Source of the DNA: Phellopilus nigrolimitatus
Lineage: Eukaryota; Basidiomycota; Agaricomycetes; Hymenochaetales; Hymenochaetaceae
Length of the DNA stretch: 23,646 nucleotides
Assembly (NCBI GenBank): GCA_021029095.1
Contig: JAJOHG010000390.1
Coordinates: 1-23,646, forward strand
Reading direction: 5' to 3'
In this document: positions 22,089 to 23,646 of the stretch, in pieces
How positions within the stretch are numbered: the stretch's first letter is position 1
Layout: each line of letters starts with the position of its first letter
The notes under the pieces: generated by a model
Databases searched by the model: none
Told to the model about the DNA's origin: nothing
What the model saw: the letters and a program-made list of their open reading frames with translations, nothing else
Made by a program: the position numbers and the translations under genes

Positions 22089-22753
22089 GTTCGAGAAAGA
22101 CGCAAAAATGAGGATCGGCGGCTCGTCGCGCGTGGCAAGTTTCAACTTCGGCTTTGGTAAATCAAACAACAGTACTTATGTTTCCGGTTCGCGATCCTCT
22201 TAGAAGAAGTGAGGCAGAGTGTGTTGAAATACGAGGGGCGAGATCGCCAACAGTCGCGCACAGAAAGTCTTTGGCCCGTTGGTGGTGGTGGGCCGCGGGC
22301 AAACGCGATACAAACGATCAGCCTATATGCTATGTACATGTAGCTGCTTACCAATCTACGATATGTCCGTAACCCCGAAACCGTTTCTGCGCGTTCGCCG
22401 AAATTCCAACAGGACGAAAGTGGGCGAGAATTTCAGTTGAAGAATGAGTAAGAAGCTGCTGCTTTCTTTCGTGAAGTTGACAGATACCGAAATTTGAACA
22501 ACGAGTCCGACAGCTAGCCATACGGTAACGCTTGCTGAACAGATTAATATTATCTGAAAGTGTCTGACCAATGTCTTTACATGCAATCTACAGCTTTTTA
22601 TGAGAACCCCGCTCTCAAGAAAGGGGAACTGAGAAGAACACAGGCTGAAGTGGACGAAGAGACATGAAATTATTTTTTGTAAGCTCTGGGTGAATATCCG
22701 ACTTCCTTCAAAGCAGCGAGATAACGCAACGTAGCCGATAACTCGATGATGTA
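22089..22753. other. Intergenic region upstream of UBA4
   Basis: It holds the UBA4 promoter and the 3' UTR of the membrane-protein gene. A 76-codon minus-strand frame (22356-22586) has a hydrophobic stretch but no family match or splice partners, and is not called. Confidence 0.45.
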
Positions 22754-23646
22754 CTACACGTCGAAAGAAGTGCTTATTTCATGCACATTGGAGTGAGCAT
22801 GAGGGGAAGGCTGCTCCTCGTAAATTCGAGTGTTATCGGTGATGACCTAGGCAAAAAACACCTTGTAGAGCTCTCTTAGCCTGGTAGCACGGTGGCACTA
22901 ACCTCTTGTGCACCTGGAAGGGCCTGGAAATCTGATATAGCAGTTGGTGAAGAATAGATCCGCTCAATTGGCATATAATAACTCTTCTTCAGGGATATAA
23001 ACAAGTTCGGGGCCAGTATTCCAGAAATTGCTATTGAACCAAGTAGGTGTTCATGGGCAAAGAACAAAAGCTGCGAAAAGACAATAAATAAGATCTCGTG
23101 TTTGATCCGAGAGACTGATGTTTACCCACATCTTCTTTGCTCAAGAGGCAAAGGCCTAGCAAATAGGCTACGAAAATCCTGTCTCGAGATCAGTACAGAA
23201 GGCATTTCAACGGAATTGCATGTTTACACAGAAAAGTATAGGACATTATCTTGAACTATCATATCGGCCAAAGACCTTTGCCGGATAATGCAGCGAAATG
23301 TGTTGGTTCTCCATGCTTTATAAAGAACTAGAGAAAACGATGTTGTCTCATTTATGAAGTAGGGTGCCCAAAATAACGGTGTGTAAAAACTAGTGGTGCC
23401 ACCTAGATCCAGACCCAATGTGCTCGGTCTCACATAACGGGTTATGTATTGAAGCCCTGTAGAATTGGCATATGCATATGGTCAGAACATTCCTGTAATT
23501 CAATCATAAAGAGCTTCGCTCTTACTGGAAAGCTCGGTCGCTTCATATATAAAAAATACAACTGCAAGTATATTTAGGATGCAGAAAGCATATAAGATGT
23601 TTCTGTTTTTTCCGAACAAGGCATAGGTTCGAAGCTGAAGTAGCAC
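22754..23646 (-). CDS. Multi-pass membrane protein, DUF6533-like (5' end outside the window)
   Basis: Visible exons are 23646-23526, 23456-23228, 23178-23130, 23070-22903 and 22846-22754, all in frame. The first visible part, VLLQLRTYALFGKNRNILY, followed by a hydrophobic helix (AFCILNILAVVFFIYEA), is typical of a large family of predicted seven-helix membrane proteins in Agaricomycetes annotated with DUF6533. Later parts have LVLYKAWR, a basic loop (RCIIRQRSLADMIVQDNVLYF) leading into another helix (VIFVAYLLGLC), then HLLGSIAISGILAPNLFISL. The tail is soluble and polar and ends EISTSFDV. The N-terminal helices should lie beyond the right edge. The function of the family is unknown. Base use is more AT-rich than in the neighbouring genes. 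The family call is from memory of the pattern; the exon structure is well supported. Confidence 0.7.

Noticed and set aside
22356..22586. 76-codon minus-strand frame with a hydrophobic stretch
   Set aside because: Lies in the UBA4 upstream region without splice sites joining it to either neighbour and without a family match.
22839..22845. GTGATGA with a CTGA about 90 nt downstream (C/D snoRNA-like)
   Set aside because: Both boxes fall in or beside exons of the membrane-protein gene on the other strand and there is no terminal stem; coincidence is likely.

Overview
This window is nuclear DNA of a filamentous fungus, most likely a mushroom-forming basidiomycete (Agaricomycetes). The genes are broken by many short introns (mostly 47-89 nt, GTRNGT-type donors, some with CTAAC-like branch sites). 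They include a DEAD-box helicase, eIF4B, UBA4, an SR-tailed cyclophilin, a Ras-like GTPase and a serine-rich secreted protein, plus a membrane protein of the type expanded in Agaricomycetes (DUF6533-like). I see no transposon, tRNA, rRNA, CRISPR array or bacterial operon. All exon coordinates come from reading splice sites and keeping frame and family motifs intact; none was checked against transcripts.

Layout, left to right: (1) the 3' part of a Smr/DUF1771 endonuclease-like gene (+, 1-1474); (2) a low-complexity convergent spacer; (3) a GC-rich island holding a Ser/Pro-rich protein with a CRIB-like Cdc42/Rac-binding motif (-, 2748-4118); (4) a microsatellite-rich spacer; (5) a complete Dbp2/p68 (DDX5) RNA helicase gene (-, 5142-7976) with nine introns, one of them 747 nt; (6) a Ras/Rap-like small GTPase ending in a CAAX box (-, 8580-9493); (7) a nuclear SR-tailed cyclophilin (+, 9836-11096); (8) translation initiation factor eIF4B (-, 11572-13599); (9) a small unknown gene (+, 14133-14439); (10) a secreted, probably GPI-anchored Ser/Thr-rich protein (-, 15116-15828); (11) about 1.45 kb without a gene I can support; (12) an adenosine-deaminase-like protein, ADAL type (-, 17284-18592), head-to-head with (13) an unrecognised basic, Ser-rich protein (+, 18840-20099); (14) UBA4/MOCS3, the E1-plus-rhodanese enzyme for Urm1 (-, 20466-22088); (15) the 3' part of a DUF6533-like membrane protein (-, 22754 to beyond the right edge).

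There is no operon-like pathway. Three neighbours act on mRNA (helicase, SR-cyclophilin, eIF4B) and two probably in Cdc42/Ras polarity signalling (CRIB protein, GTPase), but this may be chance. The most interesting signal is the helicase gene. Its only long intron lies between the ATDVASRGL segment and the following DVKDVGYVI segment. To my knowledge this is the place of the large, conserved, autoregulatory intron of yeast DBP2 and animal p68. Other points of interest are a well-supported GC-AG intron and a natural Ala61 in the Ras-like GTPase, introns placed right at the start codon in two genes, NAGNAG acceptors, and an intron without stop codons in the CRIB gene.
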